From an uncultured Gilliamella sp. (lineage in GTDB: Bacteria > Pseudomonadota > Gammaproteobacteria > Enterobacterales > Enterobacteriaceae): a stretch of DNA of 15,479 bases. Under the pieces are notes generated by a model. The model worked only from the letters and a program-made list of their open reading frames with translations, did not search any database and was not told the origin of the DNA. This document shows, piece after piece, positions 6,086 through 14,223 of the stretch (its first letter is position 1; the number at the start of each line of letters is the position of its first letter). The position numbers and the translations under genes are program-made. The DNA is taken from contig CALYQY010000056.1 of NCBI GenBank assembly GCA_945291235.1, positions 1-15,479 of the forward strand. The letters run 5' to 3'.

Positions 6086-7702
6086 ATGGCAATTGAAACA
6101 TTACAGTTTTCAGAGAATATTCCTTCCTCAATCAAAACAAAGCTAAAAGGTATCGATAGTGCTTCAGTTTCAGCAAGAATAAATTTAAACAAATTAAAAA
6201 CATTGTTAAAAAATAGTTGGAATACAGATCCGTTTAAGAAAGCTGAAGATAGTATTAAAAACTTAAGTAACGAAATATTAAAAAGCTTTGAGGTTGTAAT
6301 AAATCGTACAAAAATATTGAAGAATCCAAATGAAAATTTCAATACATTGACGACAAAAACAAAAAATACAGGGATAGCACAACATCAATCAACAGCTAAA
6401 AATACAGATAACACATTAATAACTCCAGATGAACAACTTTTACTAAGTTCGTTAAATCCAATAAATGATAAACTAACAGAATTCAACAAAAAACAATCAG
6501 AATTGGCAGGCATCTATCAAAAAGCAGCAATTAGTCAAAATGAGTACAGTGACTATATGACATTATTGAATCAGCAATATGATGAATCAATAGATCCACT
6601 TGGTAATTATAATAAAGAGTTAGAGCGAACATGGGAACTGATGAAACTCTCTTCTCAAGAAAGGGCTATAGAAAATGAATTTAATCGTATCACTCTAGAT
6701 CTGATGAATAAAGGTTTAATATTAAATCAACAGCAAAATGCTGAATTAAGAAAAACAATCGAATTGAATCAGGAATATTTGAGAATACTTGCGATTAAAG
6801 ACGGCTTAGAGAATAATTCAAAAAAACAAAAGCAACAAGATTTTGGTGATTTGGTTAATGCTTTAAGTCTGTCCGAATTAGATGATAATGAAATAATTAA
6901 CGTGTTGAACACAGATAGTCGAAGTCCATTTACAGGAATGTTCGAAAACTCTTGGAGCTTATTAAGTTTGCAGATTGAACAATATCAATCGATGTATGAT
7001 CAAATAAATGTTCTTACAGAAAAATTCAATCTTGATCAGTCGGTTGCCGCATCATTAAGAGCACAAGTTTGGGCCAAACAAAATGATGTTATTTTAAGTC
7101 AGGCAGATAAATTTTTTGGCAATGTGGCAAAATTACAAAGTTCAAATAATGCTACGATGGCTAAAGTTGGTAAAGCAGCAGCGATTGCACAGGCCATTGT
7201 AAATACTTATCAATCTGCTAATGCTGCCTATGCATCTATGGCAGGTATTCCTTATATAGGTCCGGCTCTGGGTGCAGCAGCTGCGGCGGCGGCTATTACT
7301 TCCGGTATGGCGAATGTCGCAGCCATTCGATCTCAATCAACAGGCTTTATGAAAGGTGGTTATACGGGGAACCTGGCACGAACTCAGGTAGCAGGACTAG
7401 TGCATGGACAAGAATTTGTGATGAATGCGTCAGCAACGCAACGAATAGGGGTTAATAACCTTGAAGCCTTACAACGAGGAGATATGAGTAGCATACAAGT
7501 TCCTCAAATTACAAATCAAAGTTCAACATCTGAAAAAGCTGAAAGTAGCTTACAAACTATTGCCCCAATCATTAATATTGCTTTAGTCAATGACAATGAC
7601 AGTGCACAGCAATGGTTATCTACTCAAGAAGGTGTCAAGCGAATAATGCAAATAAATCGAGAAAATGGTGATGAACTAGCAACAATAGTGAAAGCTTGTT
7701 AA
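6086..7702 (+). CDS. Tape-measure protein (tail length), short form
   Basis: A 538-residue protein that sets tail length and lies in the tail lumen. The start is the ATG at 6086 with AAGGGG at 6075-6080. Residues ~1-350 are polar, helical and coiled-coil-like, rich in Asn, Gln, Lys and Leu. Residues ~363-412 form the Ala/Gly/Ile-rich hydrophobic segment (it includes GIPYIGPALGAAAAAAAITS) typical of tape-measure C-terminal regions. After it come FMKGGYTGNL and a GLVHGQEFVMNASATQR motif, very common at the C-terminal end of these proteins. It is short for the family: at about 0.15 nm per residue the tail would be near 80 nm. A deletion of the N-terminal part, with the unusual 246-base gap upstream, would explain this. 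No zinc-peptidase or lysozyme domain is visible. Confidence 0.85.
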   Translation: MAIETLQFSENIPSSIKTKLKGIDSASVSARINLNKLKTLLKNSWNTDPFKKAEDSIKNLSNEILKSFEVVINRTKILKNPNENFNTLTTKTKNTGIAQHQSTAKNTDNTLITPDEQLLLSSLNPINDKLTEFNKKQSELAGIYQKAAISQNEYSDYMTLLNQQYDESIDPLGNYNKELERTWELMKLSSQERAIENEFNRITLDLMNKGLILNQQQNAELRKTIELNQEYLRILAIKDGLENNSKKQKQQDFGDLVNALSLSELDDNEIINVLNTDSRSPFTGMFENSWSLLSLQIEQYQSMYDQINVLTEKFNLDQSVAASLRAQVWAKQNDVILSQADKFFGNVAKLQSSNNATMAKVGKAAAIAQAIVNTYQSANAAYASMAGIPYIGPALGAAAAAAAITSGMANVAAIRSQSTGFMKGGYTGNLARTQVAGLVHGQEFVMNASATQRIGVNNLEALQRGDMSSIQVPQITNQSSTSEKAESSLQTIAPIINIALVNDNDSAQQWLSTQEGVKRIMQINRENGDELATIVKAC

Positions 7703-7804
7703 TTAAAATGTCTAAGTAAGACCAAATTGCATCAAAATTGAAAATCCCAAATGATATAGTTATAAGATCAAAGTGGATTTAAAACTTGAGTAACTAATAA
7801 AATT

Positions 7805-7827
7805 AAGCGCCTCAATTGGCGCTTTTT
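7805..7827 (+). terminator. Intrinsic terminator inside the tail cluster
   Basis: AAGCGCC (7805-7811) pairs with GGCGCTT (7818-7824) around TCAATT, and the T run reaches 7827. It lies between the tape-measure gene and the distal tail genes, splitting the cluster into two transcription units unless read-through or antitermination occurs. Confidence 0.8.
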
Positions 7828-7883
7828 CTTTATAAACATTCAAGAACAAATTAACAAAAGCGCATTTAGCTAGCCTTTCACCA

Positions 7884-7911
7884 TTGTCAACATATCAAAA
7901 ATTGCTTAATT
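7884..7911 (+). promoter_or_regulatory. Weak candidate promoter for the distal tail operon
   Basis: TTGTCA (7884-7889) is five of six to the -35 consensus. It is followed after 16 bases by TTAATT (7906-7911), preceded by TGC as in extended -10 elements. The -10 match is poor. A promoter is expected between the terminator at 7805-7827 and the gene at 7933, and this is the best fit I saw. Confidence 0.2.
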
Positions 7912-7932
7912 CTTATTTTAAAGAAGGCCAAC

Positions 7933-9111
7933 ATGTCAAATATCATTACAGAACAACCCATAAAAGGGGCTAAAGAAACATTTTCCTGGCTAACTGATAT
8001 CATCGAAACAAAAAACGGTAGAGAGCACAGAATAGGTTTACGTGCTTTACCACGAGTTTCTTATGAATACTCATTTTTAACTCATATTCATAATCGTAAC
8101 TATTATTTAAATTCACTCAGAAATAAATTTACTGAGATATGGTTGATACCAGATTGGTTGTCAGGAATATATCTTGGTGAACTAGAATTAGGTCAGAAAA
8201 CTATACCTAATATCTTAAATCAAAAAGTGGGTGATAAGTTTTTGATTTATCAGAATGCTGAACATAGTGAAGTAAATGAATGGCTACAATTACCAAAACA
8301 AAAGCCATTAGAATTTGTTTTCATAGAACCCAAAAAAACCAAATTAGTGTTTGAACTAAAAAAAAGAGTTCCTGTTGAAAAGCAGGTCAATATAAAACCG
8401 ATAAATTATCATTATAAAGCAGCGTATATTCTTCCATTAATGCCATGTTATCTTACTAATACTAAATACACGACTTCAGGGTATGAAAGTCAAATAGATA
8501 TTAGTGTTGAACTAAGTCATGAATTGAATTTTAGCAGCGGCGCTAATTATGGTATCAAGTATCTTGGATTAGAAGTATTGCATAATTGTTATGGAGTTAA
8601 TGAATCAACAATTCAAAAAGATATTGAAATTGTTGATTATGATCTAGGTAAAATTACCCGAATTGAGAATTGGCAATATTCAAAGCTGTCTCGATCTTTG
8701 ACTTTTTACCTTGATGGACTGAAAGAAATCCAGGCTTTTAAAAAATTTATTTATCGAATCGAAGGAAAACTTAACGCATTTTGGTTATGTGATAACGATG
8801 AAAATCTTGTTAAAACACATATATTAGGCGATAAGATTTATATAGAAAATCAATCATTTAACCCATCATTCAAATATTTAGCATTATTTCATCCAGATAG
8901 TGTTTCGTATGTGAAAATTATCAATATTAAAAATACGGGTAAAAGTATTCAATTAACGATTGATCAAGTTATCACTAAGCCTATAACAAAAATTAGTCAC
9001 TTAATGTTATGTCGTTTTGACACCGATGATATACAAATTGAATACGATACCTATTTACAAGCTCAATCTAACATTCCAATAATCGAGGTTTTCGATGATC
9101 AATATTTTTAA
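7933..9111 (+). CDS. Distal tail protein-like (tail tip ring component)
   Basis: A 392-residue protein starting at ATG 7933, with AAGAAGG at 7921-7927. It opens with TFSWLTDIIETKNGREHRIGLRALPR, similar to the WxTDV..s.dGrEqRiaLR.xPR opening of a family found after the tape-measure gene in YuA-like and related phages; it likely forms the ring joining tube and tip. A later segment (residues ~250-290, RSLTFYLDGLKEIQAFKKFI, then GKLNAFWLCDNDEN) matches the F..rr.GR...FWlP pattern of that group. No catalytic motif is visible. It overlaps the next gene by 17 bases, so translation is probably coupled. Exact structural role is inferred from order. Confidence 0.7.
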   Translation: MSNIITEQPIKGAKETFSWLTDIIETKNGREHRIGLRALPRVSYEYSFLTHIHNRNYYLNSLRNKFTEIWLIPDWLSGIYLGELELGQKTIPNILNQKVGDKFLIYQNAEHSEVNEWLQLPKQKPLEFVFIEPKKTKLVFELKKRVPVEKQVNIKPINYHYKAAYILPLMPCYLTNTKYTTSGYESQIDISVELSHELNFSSGANYGIKYLGLEVLHNCYGVNESTIQKDIEIVDYDLGKITRIENWQYSKLSRSLTFYLDGLKEIQAFKKFIYRIEGKLNAFWLCDNDENLVKTHILGDKIYIENQSFNPSFKYLALFHPDSVSYVKIINIKNTGKSIQLTIDQVITKPITKISHLMLCRFDTDDIQIEYDTYLQAQSNIPIIEVFDDQYF

Positions 9112-9880
9112 ACAAGCTGAATTATATGTTTTTAATGATGGAATCAATACATATCGTTATACCAATGGTATGCGTGAACTAAATATTGATAATCAGACAT
9201 ATAAAAAAGAGTCCATCAATCGCACAGCGATAAAACGGGATGCCGCTATTTCCAAAAATAAAATTGATATAACCATGCCAATTACTAATGAAGTCGTGAA
9301 ATCATGGATAAACCCGGATATCACGAAGCATTTACTTGTTGATATCTATATTCTCGATAAAAAAAATATGACTACTATGTCATGGAGTGGGCGTTTAACT
9401 CAGACATCAACATCAGAAAAAGAGATGGTGATGACATTTGAATTATTGATTACACGCTCAGGGCAAACTGGTGTAAATGAAAAAATTCAGCGTAATTGTC
9501 GTTATTCTCTTTATGGCGAACATTGTGGTCTAAATAGAGAGGATTTTAAGGTAAAAGGCACTGTGTTAGCTTATGAAAATGATATCGTCACGGTTGAATT
9601 TGAACGTGAAATTGAAAATGGTTATTTCACGGCAGGTATTTTAAGGACGCCTGAAGGCGAACAGACGTTTATTAAAGAACATAATCAATCATCAATAGTC
9701 CTAATCAGAAAAAATCAGCAATTGTTGGACAATTTAAATAAAGGGATATTACAAATTACGCTGTACAAAGGTTGTTTAAGAACCCTAAATTCTTGTCATT
9801 CATTCAATAACACCATCAATTATGGTGGATTTCCTTATTTACCTTTAGAACCGTTAAATAACGGTAATTCAATTGTTTAG
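9095..9880 (+). CDS. Tail tip protein of the BR0599 / lambda gpL type, probable Fe-S cluster binder
   Basis: A 261-residue protein starting at ATG 9095 inside the previous gene, with GAGGT at 9085-9089. The N-terminal half has the family's YVFNDGINTYRYTN...YKKESINR opening and a TMPITNEVV strand. The C-terminal half carries CRYSLYGEHCGL (C135, C144) and GCLRTLNSCHSFN (C227, C234), then NYGGFPYLPLEP. These fit Phage_BR0599 and lambda gpL proteins, where four cysteines hold an iron-sulphur cluster and the GGFP segment ends the protein. Spacing C-x8-C and C-x6-C agrees with gpL as I recall it; the domain between the two pairs is longer here. It would sit at the tip between the distal tail ring and the hub. 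All four cysteines are intact, which argues for a working tail. Confidence 0.85.
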   Translation: MINIFKQAELYVFNDGINTYRYTNGMRELNIDNQTYKKESINRTAIKRDAAISKNKIDITMPITNEVVKSWINPDITKHLLVDIYILDKKNMTTMSWSGRLTQTSTSEKEMVMTFELLITRSGQTGVNEKIQRNCRYSLYGEHCGLNREDFKVKGTVLAYENDIVTVEFEREIENGYFTAGILRTPEGEQTFIKEHNQSSIVLIRKNQQLLDNLNKGILQITLYKGCLRTLNSCHSFNNTINYGGFPYLPLEPLNNGNSIV

Positions 9881-9889
9881 GAGCGAAAT

Positions 9890-10129
9890 ATGTTTTTTTT
9901 AATTTCTGCATTAGTTGCTGTTGTTGTTGGAATGGTCGTTGGGATGGTGTCTTCAAAGGGCAAAGCAAATCAACAAAAAATAGAAGCTGATGAATTTAAA
10001 ACGGGAACTTCAACAGAAGGAACGGGAATACCCATTGTATTTGGTACCGTTAAGATAACCAATCCAATTTATACCTGGATTGGAGATAAAAAAACGTCAG
10101 CTATTAGAAAAAAAGGTGGCAAAAAATAA
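9890..10129 (+). CDS. Small tail-tip-associated protein with N-terminal hydrophobic segment
   Basis: A 79-residue protein starting at ATG 9890; AGGAG (9879-9883) overlaps the stop of the previous gene. Residues 2-20 are hydrophobic (FFLISALVAVVVGMVVGMV). Next comes a polar linker, then GTSTEGTGIPIVFGTVKI and a final basic stretch. The EG..IPIVFGTV motif is typical of the short protein that precedes the tail hub gene in this tail type, and such segments also occur at the N-terminus of hub proteins. It may act as a hub cofactor or a membrane-contacting tip piece. The stop overlaps the next start by one base (TAATG). Confidence 0.65.
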   Translation: MFFLISALVAVVVGMVVGMVSSKGKANQQKIEADEFKTGTSTEGTGIPIVFGTVKITNPIYTWIGDKKTSAIRKKGGKK

Positions 10130-10347
10130 TGAAAATAATTGTAACCAGAGACGATATGATTGCAGTAAAACAATGTAGTCGTGGTGGACGGGAGTTTTTT
10201 AAACGTCATGGACTCGATTGGAACCAATTTTTGAAAGAAGGAATAGATGCTGAAATTTTAAAATCAACCAATGATGCAATGGCAAATCAAGTTATAGAAC
10301 ATGCGGAGCGTAGAACATGGGCGGAAGTAAGAAAAAGCAAACTGTAG
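10129..10347 (+). CDS. Small tail protein encoded just before the hub gene
   Basis: A 72-residue protein starting at ATG 10129, with AAGGTGG at 10113-10119, coupled to the preceding gene through TAATG. It reads VTRDDMIAVKQCSRGGREFF followed by KRHGLDWNQFLKEGI, matching a small conserved protein (CxRGxRxWFxRHGLDWxxFLxxGI) found beside the hub gene in many phages and prophages. Its function is unknown; it may help hub assembly. It overlaps the hub gene by 31 bases. Confidence 0.65.
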   Translation: MKIIVTRDDMIAVKQCSRGGREFFKRHGLDWNQFLKEGIDAEILKSTNDAMANQVIEHAERRTWAEVRKSKL

Positions 10348-13130
10348 GTTATAAATATTACGCTGGAGTCAGTATGGTTTTATGTCAAGGCACTATAGAT
10401 AAATTGACTAATATTAGCGTAGCAGACAGGACAGCATGGCGAGGTGCTGTGCAAGATGGACAAATAGCCATAAATAAACAAGGATTATTCGGTGGTGACA
10501 AAAGGGAAGGTGGTGTATCAGGTACAGTTGATGTGTATTCAGGTCATCATCAACATAATCGAAATAGTTATTTGGCAAGTAAATTATCAGCTATTGTACC
10601 GGCTTATCGTCATGTCGCGGGTCTTGTATTCCGACAATTTTATTGGGGAAATAACCCTTATATGAAAGATATTTCGGCAGTTGTTCAGCGTATACATTAT
10701 CAAGACTCCAAAAAAACACGACAATGGTATGACAGTAAAGCAGAGATAAAAACTGAAAATGGAAGTGCAAATACAGCTATCCATTTTATATTGGATACTT
10801 CAATGAGTATGAGTGGAGGGCGAATCCAAGCACTTAAATCAGCGATGAAACGTGCTATACAAAATCTTTCAACTTCAATCGATTTGATGACATTAAGATT
10901 AGATATTCTGATAACCACTTATCAAGGCGGAAATCCACAAACAAAACTAGTTAGAAAAGTTTCTCAAAACGATATTGTAGGTCTTTTATCTTTTATTGAT
11001 AATTTAAAAATTGTTGGCGGAGAAAATCTTGAAAATGTGTTATCTCATTCTATAAATTTCTTTAAAGACACATTCAATCAAACAATGAATCGATGTTGTA
11101 TTTTTGTTAGTGATGGTGAATTAGAAAATGCTGACCATATCAAAAATGAAGAAATTCATAATATGATTGATAAAAAAGGTCAATTTAATGAACAAGATGA
11201 ACATGATGTCAAAATATTTTGTATCAATGTTGATAATACCAATAAATCATTAAGTTCAAAAATTGATAATACGCCAGAAGATGGGATACCAGTAATAAAG
11301 GGAACCGATTCGAACATTATTTATGATACCATCATGAATGCAATCAATAATCTCAATGCAGATATGAATCCCGCCCACATACTAAGAGAATTAGTACTTA
11401 ATCAGCAAAATGGTTTTAATTCGAGCCTAATCAAGAACAGCATTAACGAAGATTCATTTAGACAAGCTGCTGATCTCTTTTATCGAGAAAAACTTGGTCT
11501 TTCTTATATATGGAATGATCAAAGTAAGTTTGAAGATTTGAAGAAAAATATTGAAAATACTGCAAACTGTGTTTTATATCAAAATGCTAAAACAAATCAA
11601 TTTGAAATAAAAGTAATTCGAAATGACTACCATATTGAAAAATTACCTCTTTTTGATAAAACGAATATAGTCAAAATTTCCGATATTAAAAAAAATATCA
11701 TCACTGAGATGATTAACTCGGTTACCGTCAATTTTATAGACAGAACAAATGACTATAAACAAGGTTCGGTGACTGTTCGGGATGATGCTTTAATTTTGAT
11801 GGCTGGACGTGAAAATAATACGACTGTTACTTATGATATGGTTTACAATCGTTCATTAGCTTCTAGACTAGCACTTCGTGATTTAGCCGCATTATCTTCA
11901 GATTTAGCTTCTGTTTCATTAACCCTTAATTTAGACGGAAGAATGCTTAATCGTGGTGATGTTTTTGTATTGGATATGCCACAGCTAGGGCTAAATAGAG
12001 CCGTAATGCGTGTAACTTCACTTGATTACGGTACTCAGAAAAGTAATCAAGTTACCGTTGAATGCATGAGAGATGTGTTTTCATTGCCATCATCGACAGT
12101 GGTAAGTAATCAACCCGTCATTATACCCACAACCGATATAAATTTAGCTAAACCAGCTGAACATTACGCTATTATGGAATGTCCCTATTATGAACTGGTT
12201 TATAATTACGGGCAAAGAGAAGTTGATTTTATGATTCAAGATGATAAGTCGATCGGTCAAATAGCTGCAACAATTGCATCGCCACCAGAGGGGACTTTTC
12301 ATAGTGAGTTGGTTACCTCTCTTTCGAATACTTTTGAGAATCCAGAAAATATCATAGATTGTGAAATGAGATTAATAGAGCATGAACTTGATCAAGTTAC
12401 ATCAATTATTACACTCAACTTTAATCCACCAGAACAAGACTATAACTGGATCTTGATTGGAAACGAAATTTTATATGTTCAATCTTTTTCTAACAATCAG
12501 CTGACCGTCAAAAGAGGGTGTCTTGACACATTACCAGAAAAACATGAAAAAGGGAGTAAAGTCTATTTTTGTGGGGGACAATTATCATTAAAAAGTGATG
12601 AATATTATCAAGGTGATAAAGTTGATTGCCGAATTATTACAAATACTTCTACTGATTCATTAGATCCTTCATTAGCGACAGGTGCAATGATTAATATTCA
12701 AGGTCGAGCTGCAAAACCTTATCCTCCTGCAAATGTTACGATAAATAATTTTTATTTTCCCGATAAACTCAGTACCGACCAACTCTACATCAAATGGTCA
12801 TCGAGAAATCGACTTCAACAAACATCAGGAGAACTTATTGGATGGTATGAAAGCGATATTACACCAGAAAGTGGTGTTAAATATCATGTGACCATCAAAC
12901 TCAATAAAAGAATAATTGTAGATCAAATTATTGATGTTACTACATTTGAATTGGATGTTTCTGAATATCTTCAGGGAACGCTAGATATTCAAATATCAAG
13001 TATTGTCGATAATATTTATTGTTTTACACCATTTTCTCATTCGATTGAACTTTATAATGACTTAATTTTTAAAATTCATGAAGAACAATCAGCAATTGAT
13101 AAAAATAATCTAATAGTCAAAATTAAATAG
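10317..13130 (+). CDS. Tail hub/tip protein with inserted von Willebrand factor A domain
   Basis: A 937-residue central tip protein. The start is ATG 10317, with GGAG at 10305-10308, inside the previous gene. Residues 3-144 form the first conserved hub part (TVGYKYYAGV, GLFGGDKREGGVSGTVDVY, PAYRHV, NPYMKD, WYDSKAEI). Residues ~150-348 form a vWA domain: MIDAS D160-T-S162-M-S164, a V-G-G-E-N-L loop (E236 where Thr is usual) and FVSDGE (D266). Hub sequence resumes at D349-M-N-P-A-H-I-L, through FRQAADLFYREKLGLSYIW, to a beta-rich region (to ~600), an SLPSS linker and a C-terminal part with an ILYVQSF...VKRGCLDTLPEKH segment. Related hubs run straight from WYxxKAxI to DMNPAHIL, so the vWA domain is an insertion. 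It probably binds a metal and a surface ligand. It is followed after 8 bases by the 13139 gene. Confidence 0.85.
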   Translation: MGGSKKKQTVGYKYYAGVSMVLCQGTIDKLTNISVADRTAWRGAVQDGQIAINKQGLFGGDKREGGVSGTVDVYSGHHQHNRNSYLASKLSAIVPAYRHVAGLVFRQFYWGNNPYMKDISAVVQRIHYQDSKKTRQWYDSKAEIKTENGSANTAIHFILDTSMSMSGGRIQALKSAMKRAIQNLSTSIDLMTLRLDILITTYQGGNPQTKLVRKVSQNDIVGLLSFIDNLKIVGGENLENVLSHSINFFKDTFNQTMNRCCIFVSDGELENADHIKNEEIHNMIDKKGQFNEQDEHDVKIFCINVDNTNKSLSSKIDNTPEDGIPVIKGTDSNIIYDTIMNAINNLNADMNPAHILRELVLNQQNGFNSSLIKNSINEDSFRQAADLFYREKLGLSYIWNDQSKFEDLKKNIENTANCVLYQNAKTNQFEIKVIRNDYHIEKLPLFDKTNIVKISDIKKNIITEMINSVTVNFIDRTNDYKQGSVTVRDDALILMAGRENNTTVTYDMVYNRSLASRLALRDLAALSSDLASVSLTLNLDGRMLNRGDVFVLDMPQLGLNRAVMRVTSLDYGTQKSNQVTVECMRDVFSLPSSTVVSNQPVIIPTTDINLAKPAEHYAIMECPYYELVYNYGQREVDFMIQDDKSIGQIAATIASPPEGTFHSELVTSLSNTFENPENIIDCEMRLIEHELDQVTSIITLNFNPPEQDYNWILIGNEILYVQSFSNNQLTVKRGCLDTLPEKHEKGSKVYFCGGQLSLKSDEYYQGDKVDCRIITNTSTDSLDPSLATGAMINIQGRAAKPYPPANVTINNFYFPDKLSTDQLYIKWSSRNRLQQTSGELIGWYESDITPESGVKYHVTIKLNKRIIVDQIIDVTTFELDVSEYLQGTLDIQISSIVDNIYCFTPFSHSIELYNDLIFKIHEEQSAIDKNNLIVKIK

Positions 13131-13138
13131 GAAAAATT

Positions 13139-13969
13139 ATGGCAAAAATAGCAATTATATCTAATAGCACCTCTCGACAAGACATCAAGAATGTATTTGA
13201 AGGGTTAGGTCACCAAGTTGATTATCTGATAGATAACAGTATCACTTATAATCAATTGATGACCTACGATTTAATCGTATCAACAAACCAATATTCGCGT
13301 AAAGAGGTAATTAAACAGTGCGTGGATAATGGTATTCCTGCAATTGTAGCGGAAGGAAATTCATCGTCAGTTTCTTTAGGTAAAGATTTAGGTATGTTTG
13401 ATCAAAATGAACATCAAGTTAGTGATTGGAATTACTTAAGACCATTAAAAATATCTTTAATAACACAAAAGATCCCTAAATTGGGTTGTGCCCCTTATTT
13501 GAAGCCAACATGGTGTTCGTCCTTTCCTATTTCTTCAATGGCACCTGGGGGTGAAGCACTGTGCGCCATGTATCATGACCGTGATGATTTTATCATTTGT
13601 GCACAATTTAAAAAAGGAACGGTCGATAAATATGGGGGAACTTTTGGCGCAAATTGTATTTTTATGTCATTCTTAGATCGTGAATATTTAACAAGAAATA
13701 CGATAAAAATGCTCGATAATGCTATCAATTTTTGTTTTCAGAATTATACAACCCTATCGGGGAAAGTGGTGGATGAAACAGATCAACCAATCTCAAGAGA
13801 GGTAAAAATATATGATCAGAAAACAGGAGAATTAGTTTCGGAAATAACAAGTAATGAAGACGGTTTATTTTCTGCTGAAGTATTTTCTGGACAAAGCTAC
13901 TATGTCATTGCATTTGATAAAGATAATGGTAAGAAAAATGCAGTAATTATAGATAATATCAAAGTTTGA
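13139..13969 (+). CDS. Tail-associated two-domain protein, paralogue 1 (Rossmann-like plus beta-sandwich)
   Basis: A 276-residue protein; the upstream stop TAG (13128-13130) forms part of its AGGAA Shine-Dalgarno. Residues 1-~75 look like an alternating beta/alpha fold (MAKIAIISNS, YDLIVSTN, GIPAIVAEG), resembling ThuA or glutaminase-type Rossmann-like domains, but no catalytic triad is visible. A middle part has FKKGTVDKYGGTFGANCIFM. Residues ~203-276 resemble a carboxypeptidase-regulatory-like beta-sandwich (SGKVVDETDQPISREVKIYD, ending VIIDNIKV). Such C-terminal domains occur in phage tail proteins encoded after the hub. Its place suggests an accessory tip or fibre protein that contacts the host. 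It pairs with the 14224 gene, which shares the same layout. Confidence 0.65.
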   Translation: MAKIAIISNSTSRQDIKNVFEGLGHQVDYLIDNSITYNQLMTYDLIVSTNQYSRKEVIKQCVDNGIPAIVAEGNSSSVSLGKDLGMFDQNEHQVSDWNYLRPLKISLITQKIPKLGCAPYLKPTWCSSFPISSMAPGGEALCAMYHDRDDFIICAQFKKGTVDKYGGTFGANCIFMSFLDREYLTRNTIKMLDNAINFCFQNYTTLSGKVVDETDQPISREVKIYDQKTGELVSEITSNEDGLFSAEVFSGQSYYVIAFDKDNGKKNAVIIDNIKV

Positions 13970-14083
13970 TTAATCATAATAATAACATATCAATATAAGT
14001 CCCATAAAATTAACCTATTAAATAATTTTAAATAATACTTAAAACCGAAATTCTAACCTAACCAATTATAACATCTCAATTCG

Positions 14084-14168
14084 ACCATTCATTTTATCAC
14101 GATATTAAAACGACGTTTAGAATTAAAAATCACTTGTACATGCTAATAATAGATTTTCAATGAATGGT
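14084..14168. repeat. 10-bp inverted repeat arms 65 bases apart
   Basis: ACCATTCATT (14084-14093) and AATGAATGGT (14159-14168) are perfect inverted copies in the 254-base gap between the two paralogues. The right arm lies 45 bases before the Shine-Dalgarno of the second one. It could be a regulatory dyad or a recombination relic, or chance in AT-rich DNA. Confidence 0.35.
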
Positions 14169-14212
14169 TAATTGTTTTTATCAATCTTTTAAATTTTATA
14201 ATTACGTTTTTC

Positions 14213-14219
14213 AGGAGGT
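14213..14219 (+). promoter_or_regulatory. Strong ribosome binding site that fixes the start at 14224
   Basis: AGGAGGT precedes ATG 14224 by four bases. The frame is also open back to an ATG at 14164, but that start has no Shine-Dalgarno, and the added residues would include QEV, which is just the Shine-Dalgarno translated. Confidence 0.85.
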
Positions 14220-14223
14220 CAAC

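Noticed and set aside
14164..14223. Upstream ATG at 14164 as the start of the second paralogue
   Set aside because: No ribosome binding site precedes it. The added 20 residues have no counterpart in the first paralogue and include the translated Shine-Dalgarno. ATG 14224 aligns with the MAKI start of the 13139 product.
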